Source of the DNA: a virus
Strand: one strand, 5' to 3'
Virus record (IMG/VR): IMGVR_UViG_3300030118_002983
Location: 1-30,783 of that record
Length of the DNA: 30,783 nucleotides
Both the position numbers and the translations under genes were made by a program. This document shows, one piece after another, positions 8,002 to 15,164 of the stretch (within the stretch, counting starts at the first letter, position 1; each line of letters begins with the position of its first letter). The notes beneath the pieces were generated by a model. That model did not search any database and was not told where the DNA came from. It worked only from the letters and a program-made list of their open reading frames with translations.

Positions 8002-8292
8002 ATGACTCTTTCTTTCACCGAAGATCTAGACGCTTTTTTTGATACGCCGGGATTCACGGTGCCAGTCGTTTTTGGCTCAACGACAAGCGTTGGCTACTTT
8101 GAGTCCCCAAACGAGATCATTGCTGATGGTGTCGTACTGACTACTGACTATGCGGTCGTGGTCAAAACTTCTGATTTTTCATCTGTCACTCAAGGCAGCG
8201 CAATGACAGTAGACGGGGTCGCTTACACCGTCCGGGAACCAATGCTTCTTGACGACGGTAAAATTATGCGCGTAATGCTGATGAAGGATTAG
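8002..8292 (+). CDS. Head-tail joining protein, gpFII-like
   Basis: This 96-residue protein has the length and beta-rich layout of the lambda gpFII (Phage_attach) family: an N-terminal FTEDLDAFFDTPGF stretch, a hydrophobic VPVVFGS strand, YAVVVKTSDF in the middle, and a terminal IMRVMLMKD strand. gpFII binds the gpW-filled portal ring and forms the docking surface for the completed tail. Position supports this: it follows the capsid/decoration genes and precedes the tail terminator gene. Translation would start at ATG 8002, immediately behind a terminator whose G-run is the only visible Shine-Dalgarno. Family assignment is by motif layout, length and synteny. Confidence 0.75.
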   Translation: MTLSFTEDLDAFFDTPGFTVPVVFGSTTSVGYFESPNEIIADGVVLTTDYAVVVKTSDFSSVTQGSAMTVDGVAYTVREPMLLDDGKIMRVMLMKD

Positions 8293-8294
8293 AT

Positions 8295-8720
8295 ATGACC
8301 ACCAAGCGGGAAAGCATTCTTTCTGCGATTGCTACTGCTCTTTCTGGGACGGCTGGCGTCAGTACTCGAATTTACAGAACTCGTGTTGACCCAGTCGACA
8401 GAGCCGCTTCTCCTGCGGTGATCATTCAACCATTGAGGGACGTTTGTGTTCAAACAACAAGCCTCCCCAAGCTGGACTGGACCCTTACTGTGCGAATTAC
8501 TGTCATTGAGCGTGCGTCAATACCCGATCAGGCTGCCGATGACACAATTGAATCGCTTCATTCAAAAGTCATGAGTGATTTGACTCTTGGAGGAGTAGCC
8601 CATGATGTAGTTCCAGTCAGAACAGAGTTTGAATTTCTTGAGGCTGACCAGCCTGCTGCAGTTATCGGGTGTGAATATGAAATCAAGTACCGGACTGACG
8701 TGGATGATTTATCTCAATAG
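8295..8720 (+). CDS. Tail terminator / tail completion protein
   Basis: A 141-residue alpha/beta protein that opens with a helix typical of tail terminators (RESILSAIATALSGT). It then has strands around PAVIIQPLRD and WTLTVRITVIER, a helix (TIESLHSKVMSDL) and a final strand (VIGCEYEIKYRTD). This order matches gpU/HK97 gp10-like proteins, which form a hexameric ring stopping tail-tube growth and joining the tail to the head. It sits two bases after the gpFII-like gene, with GAAGGA as a well-spaced ribosome binding site, and just before the tail tube gene, as in other siphoviruses. Primary sequence of this family is poorly conserved, so the call rests on layout and synteny. Confidence 0.75.
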   Translation: MTTKRESILSAIATALSGTAGVSTRIYRTRVDPVDRAASPAVIIQPLRDVCVQTTSLPKLDWTLTVRITVIERASIPDQAADDTIESLHSKVMSDLTLGGVAHDVVPVRTEFEFLEADQPAAVIGCEYEIKYRTDVDDLSQ

Positions 8721-8761
8721 TGAACGAGCTACGCTGAACCTAACCACCTCCTGCACTTAAC

Positions 8762-9004
8762 ATGTTGGATGAACACACAGGGCTGGGCGGAACTTATCTG
8801 CTTGATCCTGAAACTGGCGTACGCACTCTGATTCAGCGGACGCAACCACCACAACCATCATCACAGGAAAAATCTGATGGCACTGCTACTCCGCAAACGA
8901 CTGATCGTCATCGAGACGGAGTCGAGCTACGGGTCGGATCCGACACCGGACGGGGCAGACGCCGTTCTGGTAAGGGACCTGACAATCACTCCTCAGAGCA
9001 GTGA
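8762..9004 (+). CDS. Small hypothetical protein, 3' half overlapping the tail tube gene
   Basis: An 80-residue reading frame. Its first ~40 residues lie in otherwise empty space and look protein-like: GLGGTYLLDPETGVRTLIQR, followed by a Pro/Gln/Ser-rich linker. The 'GG-x-Y-x-x-D-P-x-T-G-x-x-T-L' pattern occurs in small accessory proteins of other phages, to my recollection. The remaining 40 residues overlap the tail tube gene in another frame (128 bases) and are arginine-rich and shadow-like. No convincing Shine-Dalgarno precedes ATG 8762. If real, it is a short product with an uninformative C-terminus; otherwise 8721-8876 is merely a leader. Confidence 0.4.
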   Translation: MLDEHTGLGGTYLLDPETGVRTLIQRTQPPQPSSQEKSDGTATPQTTDRHRDGVELRVGSDTGRGRRRSGKGPDNHSSEQ

Positions 9005-9815
9005 TGTCGTCAGCCGAGACCTGATTCGTCCTTACCTAGGCGCATCTCAACAGCTTTTGGCGAACACAAAAGTTGAATGCACTTTCAGCGTGGAGATGGC
9101 AGGCTCTGGCACTGCAGGGACTGCTCCCCAGTACGGCAAAGCTCTTAAGGCTTGCGGCCTCTCTGAGACTGTTGCCTCAGGCACCAGCGTCACTTACGAG
9201 CCAGTAAGTGGTTCCTTCTCTTCAGTGACCATCTACTACATGATTGATGGCATCCGCCATAAGGCGACTGGCTGCAGGGGAACTGTTTCAATCAATGCAG
9301 AGGTCGGATCAATCCCTACGCTTGATTTTTCGTTCACGGGTATTTACAACGCCCCTGACGACAGCGCTCTGCTTACACCTACTTACGCCAACCAAGACGA
9401 TCCATTGGTGTTCAAAAATGGCAATGTGACTGGCTTCCAGTTGCTTTCCTACTCTGGAGCGCTTCAAAACTTTTCGTTTGATCTTGGCAACTCAACTGTT
9501 TACAGGGAGCTTGTCGGAGGGACTAAGGAAGTTTTGATTACTGATCGCGCTGCTGGTGGCTCAGTAAGTATTGAAGCAGTGCTGCTGGGGACCAAAGACT
9601 ATTTTGCCTCTGCAGTGGATGACGATGCCGCACTTGGCAACTTGACCTTCACTCACGGCACTGTTGCTGGCAACAAGGTTCAGTTCACTTCTAGCAAGGT
9701 GGACATTGGCGATGTCTCGTATGGCGATGCTGATGGTATTGCGATGCTAGAAATCCCTTATACCTGCGTGCCTGATTCTGCCGCCAATGCTGAGTTTGAT
9801 CTGGTTTACACCTAA
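8877..9815 (+). CDS. Major tail tube protein
   Basis: A 312-residue, almost wholly beta-rich protein expected to polymerise into the tail tube through which DNA passes. Tube-protein features include the N-terminal RLIVIETESSYGSDPTPDG, the DLTITPQSSDVVSRDLIRPY region that follows, repeated amphipathic strands, and EVGSIPTLDFSFTGIYNAP in the middle. A C-terminal Ig-like or second tube-like part (VSIEAVLLGTKDYF, ISLEIPY-like end) is possible. ATG 8877 is supported by AGGA at 8865-8868 with an 8-base spacer. It is followed by a strong terminator, fitting a highly expressed structural gene, and then by the G/GT chaperone genes. Longer than lambda gpV (246 residues). Confidence 0.85.
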   Translation: MALLLRKRLIVIETESSYGSDPTPDGADAVLVRDLTITPQSSDVVSRDLIRPYLGASQQLLANTKVECTFSVEMAGSGTAGTAPQYGKALKACGLSETVASGTSVTYEPVSGSFSSVTIYYMIDGIRHKATGCRGTVSINAEVGSIPTLDFSFTGIYNAPDDSALLTPTYANQDDPLVFKNGNVTGFQLLSYSGALQNFSFDLGNSTVYRELVGGTKEVLITDRAAGGSVSIEAVLLGTKDYFASAVDDDAALGNLTFTHGTVAGNKVQFTSSKVDIGDVSYGDADGIAMLEIPYTCVPDSAANAEFDLVYT

Positions 9816-9844
9816 GGGTTGGCCAGGTCGAACAAGGGGGATGC

Positions 9845-9871
9845 GGGAGCCTTTGCGGGCTCCCTTTTTTT
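9845..9871 (+). terminator. Rho-independent terminator after the tail tube gene
   Basis: A perfect 7-bp stem, GGGAGCC (9845-9851) with GGCTCCC (9858-9864), has a six-base loop and is followed by seven T residues (9865-9871). It lies 29 bases after the tail tube stop and ahead of the tail chaperone. Partial termination here would let the tube protein be made in excess over the downstream chaperone, tape measure and tip proteins. Confidence 0.9.
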
Positions 9872-9874
9872 GTG

Positions 9875-9891
9875 TAAGCTGAGCCAGCTTA
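9875..9891 (+). other. Second hairpin in the leader of the tail chaperone gene
   Basis: TAAGCTG (9875-9881) pairs perfectly with CAGCTTA (9885-9891) around an AGC loop. No T-run follows, so it is not a terminator. It begins four bases after the preceding terminator and ends 12 bases before ATG 9904, in a leader that lacks a Shine-Dalgarno. A role in RNA processing or in controlling translation of the chaperone is inferred. Confidence 0.55.
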
Positions 9892-9903
9892 TGCCCTTAT
9901 CTA

Positions 9904-10236
9904 ATGGCTTTTGTTCGTAAAAAGGTTAAAACCTTTAAGTGGCCAGTCAAAGTCCAAGAGCCTAGTGACACCAAGCCAGGAGAATTTGAAACGTCTGAAT
10001 TTATCGCCATCTTCAAAAGAGAGAAGATGTCAAAACTTCAGGAAAACGATGAAACGGACAGCATTGGGCTGCTTAGGAAGGTGCTCGTTGGGTGGGAAGG
10101 CATCGTTGACGAGGATGGGGAAGAAGTCCCATTCAGCGATGAAGTCCTGCAGGAGCAGGCAGACGACGCTGATTGGATCAAGGCTGTTTTAAATACCTAT
10201 ACGGCGACTTACGCAGAGGTAGAAGCGGGAAACTAA
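9904..10236 (+). CDS. Tail assembly chaperone, G-type (upstream frame)
   Basis: This 110-residue, acidic, mostly helical protein occupies the position of lambda gpG between the tail tube and the tape measure. It begins with a basic strand (MAFVRKKVKTFKWPVKVQE), then FETSEFIAIFKREK, and ends in acidic helices (EVPFSDEVLQEQADDADWIK). Such chaperones coat the tape measure and are absent from the finished virion. Its last codons form the slippery heptamer G GGA AAC directly before the TAA stop, so a fraction of ribosomes should continue in the -1 frame and make a longer G-T fusion. No Shine-Dalgarno precedes the ATG; two hairpins do. Identification is by position, size and frameshift signal. Confidence 0.85.
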   Translation: MAFVRKKVKTFKWPVKVQEPSDTKPGEFETSEFIAIFKREKMSKLQENDETDSIGLLRKVLVGWEGIVDEDGEEVPFSDEVLQEQADDADWIKAVLNTYTATYAEVEAGN

Positions 10237-10262
10237 AAGACGCTGCGGTCTACTGGGCGTCT
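10227..10262 (+). other. Programmed -1 ribosomal frameshift site (G to GT)
   Basis: The heptamer GGGAAAC at 10227-10233 is read in the upstream frame as (gc)G GGA AAC and fits the X XXY YYZ rule. Lambda uses GGGAAAG at the equivalent place. The TAA stop of the upstream frame follows immediately. A 6-bp stem, AGACGC (10238-10243) with GCGTCT (10257-10262), starts four bases after the heptamer and could stimulate slipping. The -1 frame is open from here to 10580. Confidence 0.9.
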
Positions 10263-10580
10263 GGCGGCAAAGTCGTTGAGGATAAAACTCAAGATGACGC
10301 TGCCGCTTTTGGCATTTCAATGCCTGCTCCCAAGAAAAAAGAGTCTGATGACTTTGAGGTTTGGGAGGAAAACTGGGACATTGTGATGATGTTCCTGCGG
10401 ATGCAGACCCAGTGGACTGTCAGCATGGCTGGCTACGTTGGCATGAGATATGACGTGTTGCTGGTTTCCGGCGGCCTTTTTGACCTATATGATGTGGAGA
10501 ACCGTCGTGAAGTGCTCGAAGGTCTCCGCATTATGGAATCTGCAGCACTGACCGAATTCAGTAAGAAGGCGGATGGCTAA
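10233..10580 (+). CDS. T-frame extension, expressed as the GT tail-chaperone fusion
   Basis: After the -1 slip at AAC, translation continues with CTA (10233) and adds 115 residues to the 110 of the upstream protein, giving a predicted 225-residue GT fusion. The added domain begins LKDAAVYWASGG and is Trp- and Met-rich (WEENWDIVMMFLRMQTQW), with helices to FDLYDVENRREVLEGLR. In lambda the T domain recruits the tail tube protein while the G part holds the tape measure. An ATG at 10173 in this frame lies upstream of the slip site inside the other gene and is not a credible independent start. The stop overlaps the tape measure start (ATGGCTAA). Confidence 0.88.
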   Translation, partial: LKDAAVYWASGGKVVEDKTQDDAAAFGISMPAPKKKESDDFEVWEENWDIVMMFLRMQTQWTVSMAGYVGMRYDVLLVSGGLFDLYDVENRREVLEGLRIMESAALTEFSKKADG

Positions 10581-13500
10581 AAGCGTTGCTGATTTTCTCG
10601 TAGACCTGAAGGTCGACGGGATCAAGGACGTTAATGCTTTAAAGGGGTCCTTGCGGGCTCTTATGGGCGCAAGCAAGATTACTGGCAAAAGTCTTTTAGA
10701 CATTTCATCTGCAGTAAAGCAGTTCAAAACAAACAGCAAAGACAGCGTTCAAGTTATAAGAGGTCAAGTTCAAGCATTGAAAGGGCTTCAGCAGCAAGCT
10801 GGGCTTAACAGTGCTGCTTTTAAGAAGCTTGGGCAAGATGTAGCTCTGTATGAATCAAAACTTCGTTCGGCTGAAGCTGCTGTAGTCCAGTCAAGAACTA
10901 GTTTTGCTGCCGCTAGGACTCGTTTTATCAAGCGAACTCCTGGTGCGCTTCTTGAGAGAATTGGTCAGGTTCGCTCTGCGGCCACAGCAAAGCCGTTTGA
11001 TGAAAGAGGCAATGTAAATCAGGAGTATATAACTCAGCAGCAAGAGTTGAACGTGTTGACTAAGGTCGAGACGCGACTGCAGGAAAGATTAGCGTTAAAA
11101 ATAAGAGAGGGGAACAAAGCTAAAGTCGACAGCAATGTAGAGAATAAAACAGCAGCGCAGCTGCAAGCAATATTTGGGAAAGAGTTGAACGATGGCGTAA
11201 ACACTACTGCTCAAATGTCTTTGCGTTTGAGAGAGCTAAAGGAAGATTTTCAAGATTTAACGATTGGCTCAAGGGAGTACATTCAGGCTTTAAATAGGAT
11301 TTCTTATTTTGAAAAGCGTGTTGCGGATCCTTTTGGCTCTGCCGCTAGGAAACAAGCTATTCGCAGCCGTCTTGGCACTCAAGAAAAGTTTGGGATGTTT
11401 GCGGGTAGGGATCCCGTGCAAAGCGCCATTGATCGGAGGGAGAGGAGACGGTCTCGTCGCTATGGCGGTTTTACTGGAGGTGGCCTCGCCAATCAACCAG
11501 TAGAAGCGTCTGGCCTTTTCAAGCAGATAGCAAGCATTAGCGGAGCTGGCCCAGCTGCTGAGCTGCAGATGATGGGGCGAAGCTATGAGCAAGTCGCTCA
11601 ATCTATTCGCGCTGCCACACTGGCGTCTAATGGCAGCATTAATAGTCTCCAGAGCCAGCGAACGGCCTGGGCTCAGCTTCAAGCGGGTCTCAATCCTGCC
11701 ACCAATGCTTACAAGCAAGTAGGAATTGAAATAGAAAAAGTTGATCGTCGATTGCAAAAGTTAAATAGCAGGCGAAAGTTTTCGGCTAAAGGGTTGGCTC
11801 AGTCTGCGGGCGCAATTGCTGCAGGTGGTATTTTTGGAGGGCCAGAGGGCGCTGTAGGTGGATTATTAGGCGCTCCTTTTGGCCCTGGAGGTGCTGCGGC
11901 AGGCGCTGCATTAGGGGCGCAATTAGGAATGATGCGTCAAGCGCTTGGCGCAACTTCCGAGTACGCTGCCGAGCTTAAAAAGCTTGAAATTGCTTTAGAG
12001 GGCGTTGCTGGCACAGATTTTGATGCAGCCATGAAGGCAGCTGCTGATGTCACAAGAGACTTAAACGTGCCTCAAGAAGTCGCAATTAGGGGCATGACTC
12101 GCCTTTCTGCGGCAGTAATAGGTGCTGGAGGAAATGTTGCAGATGCAGAAGTTGTTTTTAAAAATGTCACCAGCGCGATTAAAGGCACTGGAGGCTCTGC
12201 TCAAGACGTAAGCAGTGCGATAACTGCGATGGTTCAGGTATTCAGCAAAGGCAAAGTAAGCGCTGAAGAGCTTTCTGGGCAGCTTGGTGAAAGGTTGCCG
12301 GGAGCAGTCACCAAATTTGCTGATGCAAACTTTGAAGGTGACATGATTGCACTTCAGAAAGCTTTGAAAGATGGGACTGTCGGATTAAATGAGTTGATGA
12401 AATTTATTATTGGATTGGGAGACGAATATACGGAGGTTGCGAAGAAGATTGCTGACAGTTCGGCTGACGCTGGCGCTAAATCACAAGTTGCATTTGACGC
12501 AATGCGTCGGGAAATTGGAAACGCTTTGCAGCCGATTGGCGCACAGCTTCAACTTGCATTTGCTGAGTTCATTACTGACATACTGCCCGCCTTAACCGTT
12601 GCCGCAAAAATAGCAGCAAAAGCGCTAGAAATTATAATGGAAGTAAGCGCTTTTCTTGTCAAGCACTTTGATGATATTGCAGTTGTTGCTGGCGTGCTCG
12701 GGACCGCAATCGGCACGGCGGGCTTGGTTAAAAGCGTTGGATTGGCTGGCGGCGCATTAAACGGACTTAAGCTTATTTTGTTTGATGTGAAACTTGCGAT
12801 TGCAGGAGTTGGGAAAGCTTTGGTCTTTCTTGCGGCAAACCCTGTGGTGTTGTTGATATCTGGAATTACTGCTTTAGGTGTTTTCATGTATAGAGCTGCT
12901 ACTGCTAATGATCGATTCAATAAATCCATAGCAAGCGGAGAAAAGACACTAGAAGAGGGCAGGGAAAAGGTTGAAGAGATACATGAAGAAATTGACACTC
13001 TTCAAAAGAAGCTGAACGAAGCTCCGAATAGAAGGTTAATTCTTGGACTAAGAAGGCAGATGGCAAAAGCCAGGGGCGAGTTGGCTGAGTTGAATAATGC
13101 AATAGAAGTGGCTATCTACGCAGACTTTGCTGGTCCCGCTGGCTTTGTGGGGCCTGTGATTGCTGGCATGAAATTTGAGGATGAAAAGCCAGACCCAAGA
13201 CTTACTAGATTTGCTGATTTAGAGGGAGACGGAGACGGAGACGGAGGCGGAGGCGGAAGCAAACAAAAGCCAAGAGTTTCCTTGCTTGAATCGATTCTTA
13301 GGCGCAAACAACTGCTTGGCGTTGAGAGGCAATTGCTTGAAAATGCCAGATCAATTGGTCTTGCCCAGTCCAAGAATCAAGCAAGCAGAGTCAATCAATT
13401 AAATAATCAAAAGATTCAACTACAGTTTGCTAAGAGTGCTGCAGAGGCCGAGTTTGAATATCTTGATGCATTAGAGCAAGCCGCTAACGAGGAGAATGAG

Positions 13501-14661
13501 CAGACTAAGCAGCAGCTATTGCAGGAGGCTTCGGCCAGGAATGAAATTAAAACAGCTTTACTTTTAATTCAATACCAACAGGCTCTGGGAGATGAAGCTC
13601 AACGACGCGCATTGGCTGAAGAGCAGATAACAAAAAATATTCAACAGCAAGAGTTTGACTTGAGAGACCGGTTGGGTCTTGTTTCTCCCCAAGAAAAAAT
13701 TGAAAAATTTAAGCAAGGCTTGATAGATAAGGGAGAGGGTGACGCGCGAATTCCAGGACTTGTCGACCTACAGCGTCAAATTATAGACCCCACAACGTTT
13801 GAAAAAATCCAACAGACAGTCAGAAGCCTCAAGAAAGAACTTGAAGATCTTGTTAATCCAGCAAACATGATAATTAAGTCGGCAGAGGCTATTGGCACTG
13901 CATTCACCGACTCATTTATGAGTGTGATCACAGGAAGCGCGACAGCTAAGGAGGCGCTTGCTAATTTCTTCAAAAATGTTGGCAAGTTCTTCTTAGATAT
14001 GGCAGCGCAGATTATTCAAAAGATGATCACGATGTATATCCTGAATCAGGTCCTAAGGGTGTTGCCGTTTAGCGGTGGAGGCTTCGGCGGCATGGATACG
14101 TCGATAGGCGGAGGCATAAATAAACTCAATCCAACCAATTTTGTCGCTGGTCCATTCAGTAGTTTTGGTCGTGCCAAAGATGGGGCGTATTTTAGTAATG
14201 GCATCGCAAGGTTTGCCCGTGGCGGCATAGTAAATTCGCCGACATTGTTCCCTTACGCAGATGGAGGGACGGGTCGATTCGGGTTGATGGGTGAAGCTGG
14301 ACCTGAGGCAATCCTTCCATTGCAGAGAGGACCAGAAGGAAAGCTAGGAGTTCAAGCGTCTGGGCCAGACAATGCTCAAATGCTTGCGGCGATGAATCGT
14401 TATCAGAGGTCAATCAAGGCATCAGGGACTGGAGCGCAAGGCGAGGCGGCTGGGGTTGATGGCGCAGGCGGAGCGGCAGGCAGTGCTGCAATTGATGTCC
14501 GCTTCAATGTGGAGCGCATCAACAACGTTGACTACGTGACTGCTGCAGAGTTCCAAGAAGGTATGCAGCAAGCAGCCAAGCAGGGCGCACAGCGTGGCGA
14601 ACAGCAAGCGATTAAGCGATTACAAATGAGCAGCAGCACCCGTAAGAGGATCGGATTATGA
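10573..14661 (+). CDS. Tape measure protein
   Basis: A 1362-residue protein that sets tail length and probably helps DNA entry. Residues 1-400 are long charged helices. About 406-456 is a Gly/Ala-rich hydrophobic stretch. About 471-660 is the conserved tape-measure domain (AMKAAADVTRDLNVP, VQVFSKGKVSAEELSGQLGE). About 700-778 are membrane-prone segments (VAGVLGTAIGTAGLVKSVGL, LVFLAANPVVLLISGITALG). About 884-896 is a Gly/Asp repeat. Long coiled coils follow, then the C-terminal signature FARGGIV and GLMGEAGPEAILPL near 1237-1250, typical of lambda-like tape measures. The start overlaps the T frame by 8 bases and the stop overlaps the next start (ATGA). At about 0.15 nm per residue this predicts a tail near 200 nm. 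Confidence 0.95.
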   Translation: MAKSVADFLVDLKVDGIKDVNALKGSLRALMGASKITGKSLLDISSAVKQFKTNSKDSVQVIRGQVQALKGLQQQAGLNSAAFKKLGQDVALYESKLRSAEAAVVQSRTSFAAARTRFIKRTPGALLERIGQVRSAATAKPFDERGNVNQEYITQQQELNVLTKVETRLQERLALKIREGNKAKVDSNVENKTAAQLQAIFGKELNDGVNTTAQMSLRLRELKEDFQDLTIGSREYIQALNRISYFEKRVADPFGSAARKQAIRSRLGTQEKFGMFAGRDPVQSAIDRRERRRSRRYGGFTGGGLANQPVEASGLFKQIASISGAGPAAELQMMGRSYEQVAQSIRAATLASNGSINSLQSQRTAWAQLQAGLNPATNAYKQVGIEIEKVDRRLQKLNSRRKFSAKGLAQSAGAIAAGGIFGGPEGAVGGLLGAPFGPGGAAAGAALGAQLGMMRQALGATSEYAAELKKLEIALEGVAGTDFDAAMKAAADVTRDLNVPQEVAIRGMTRLSAAVIGAGGNVADAEVVFKNVTSAIKGTGGSAQDVSSAITAMVQVFSKGKVSAEELSGQLGERLPGAVTKFADANFEGDMIALQKALKDGTVGLNELMKFIIGLGDEYTEVAKKIADSSADAGAKSQVAFDAMRREIGNALQPIGAQLQLAFAEFITDILPALTVAAKIAAKALEIIMEVSAFLVKHFDDIAVVAGVLGTAIGTAGLVKSVGLAGGALNGLKLILFDVKLAIAGVGKALVFLAANPVVLLISGITALGVFMYRAATANDRFNKSIASGEKTLEEGREKVEEIHEEIDTLQKKLNEAPNRRLILGLRRQMAKARGELAELNNAIEVAIYADFAGPAGFVGPVIAGMKFEDEKPDPRLTRFADLEGDGDGDGGGGGSKQKPRVSLLESILRRKQLLGVERQLLENARSIGLAQSKNQASRVNQLNNQKIQLQFAKSAAEAEFEYLDALEQAANEENEQTKQQLLQEASARNEIKTALLLIQYQQALGDEAQRRALAEEQITKNIQQQEFDLRDRLGLVSPQEKIEKFKQGLIDKGEGDARIPGLVDLQRQIIDPTTFEKIQQTVRSLKKELEDLVNPANMIIKSAEAIGTAFTDSFMSVITGSATAKEALANFFKNVGKFFLDMAAQIIQKMITMYILNQVLRVLPFSGGGFGGMDTSIGGGINKLNPTNFVAGPFSSFGRAKDGAYFSNGIARFARGGIVNSPTLFPYADGGTGRFGLMGEAGPEAILPLQRGPEGKLGVQASGPDNAQMLAAMNRYQRSIKASGTGAQGEAAGVDGAGGAAGSAAIDVRFNVERINNVDYVTAAEFQEGMQQAAKQGAQRGEQQAIKRLQMSSSTRKRIGL
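13225..13260 (+). repeat. Hexamer tandem repeat inside the tape measure gene
   Basis: Six in-frame hexamers occur in a row: GGAGAC three times, GGAGGC twice and GGAAGC once. They encode Gly-Asp repeats that pass into Gly-Gly and Gly-Ser, a flexible hinge between the membrane-prone domain and the C-terminal coiled coil. Hexamers can slip without breaking the frame, so copy number may vary. Confidence 0.9.
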
Positions 14662-15164
14662 CCACGCTTGCAGTTGGCAATTTTTTGTCTTTTCAGGACT
14701 CCATAAACACCAACACTCAAATTGGAAACTATCAAACCACTTCATTCTTTTTTCAAAACTTTTTTATAAATCAAACCATGAGTTACGACGGCGCCCAGTA
14801 TCAATTTGCGCCGTTTGGTTTTAGCGGGGTTACGATTAATAGAACGGCAGATGGTACGGACGCAAGTTTAGTGTTCCCAAACAATGCTTTGACAAGGCAA
14901 TGGGCTTTAGACGCAATTGAAAATCGTTGGTTTGTGCAAGTTGACGTTGTGTTGGTAGACGCGACCTCAACAAGTAGTGTGGATGTCGCAGGACGTGTGC
15001 ATCAATATTTCGGCCAAGTTTCTAGCGGCAAGTGGGATCAAACGTCGCTGACGCTAGCGGTTGGCACAATTTTGGATGCAGTTGGAGCGGACATCCCACG
15101 TCGAAACTTGTCTCAAGACCTCGTCGGCAATTTGCCTGTGACCAGCAATGTGTCGCTGCAGTGA
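14658..15164 (+). CDS. Minor tail (tip) protein, L-like
   Basis: A 168-residue beta-rich protein directly after the tape measure (4-base ATGA overlap, AGAGGA ribosome binding site). Landmarks are YDGAQYQFAPFGFSGVTINR, WFVQVDVVLVDATST, and the end GTILDAVGADIPRRNLSQDL followed by VGNLPVTSNVSL. The 'D-A-V-G-x-x-x-P-R-R-x-L' region and the position recall the gpL/DUF1833-type minor tail proteins that form the first ring of the tail tip above the J hub. In lambda, M, L, K, I and J follow the tape measure; here L, K and J equivalents follow in that order. No iron-sulphur cysteine motif like that of lambda gpL is present. The family call rests mainly on position and general pattern. Confidence 0.65.
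   Translation: MTTLAVGNFLSFQDSINTNTQIGNYQTTSFFFQNFFINQTMSYDGAQYQFAPFGFSGVTINRTADGTDASLVFPNNALTRQWALDAIENRWFVQVDVVLVDATSTSSVDVAGRVHQYFGQVSSGKWDQTSLTLAVGTILDAVGADIPRRNLSQDLVGNLPVTSNVSLQ

Noticed and set aside
10173-10232. ATG start for an independent T-frame gene upstream of the slip site
   Set aside because: It lies inside the G gene without a ribosome-binding site, and the residues before the slip site look unstructured. The frameshift signal explains expression of the frame better.
11290-11757. Minus-strand open frame of 155 codons opposite the tape measure
   Set aside because: No ribosome site, no domain and low-complexity reading; it is fully inside a certain gene on the other strand.
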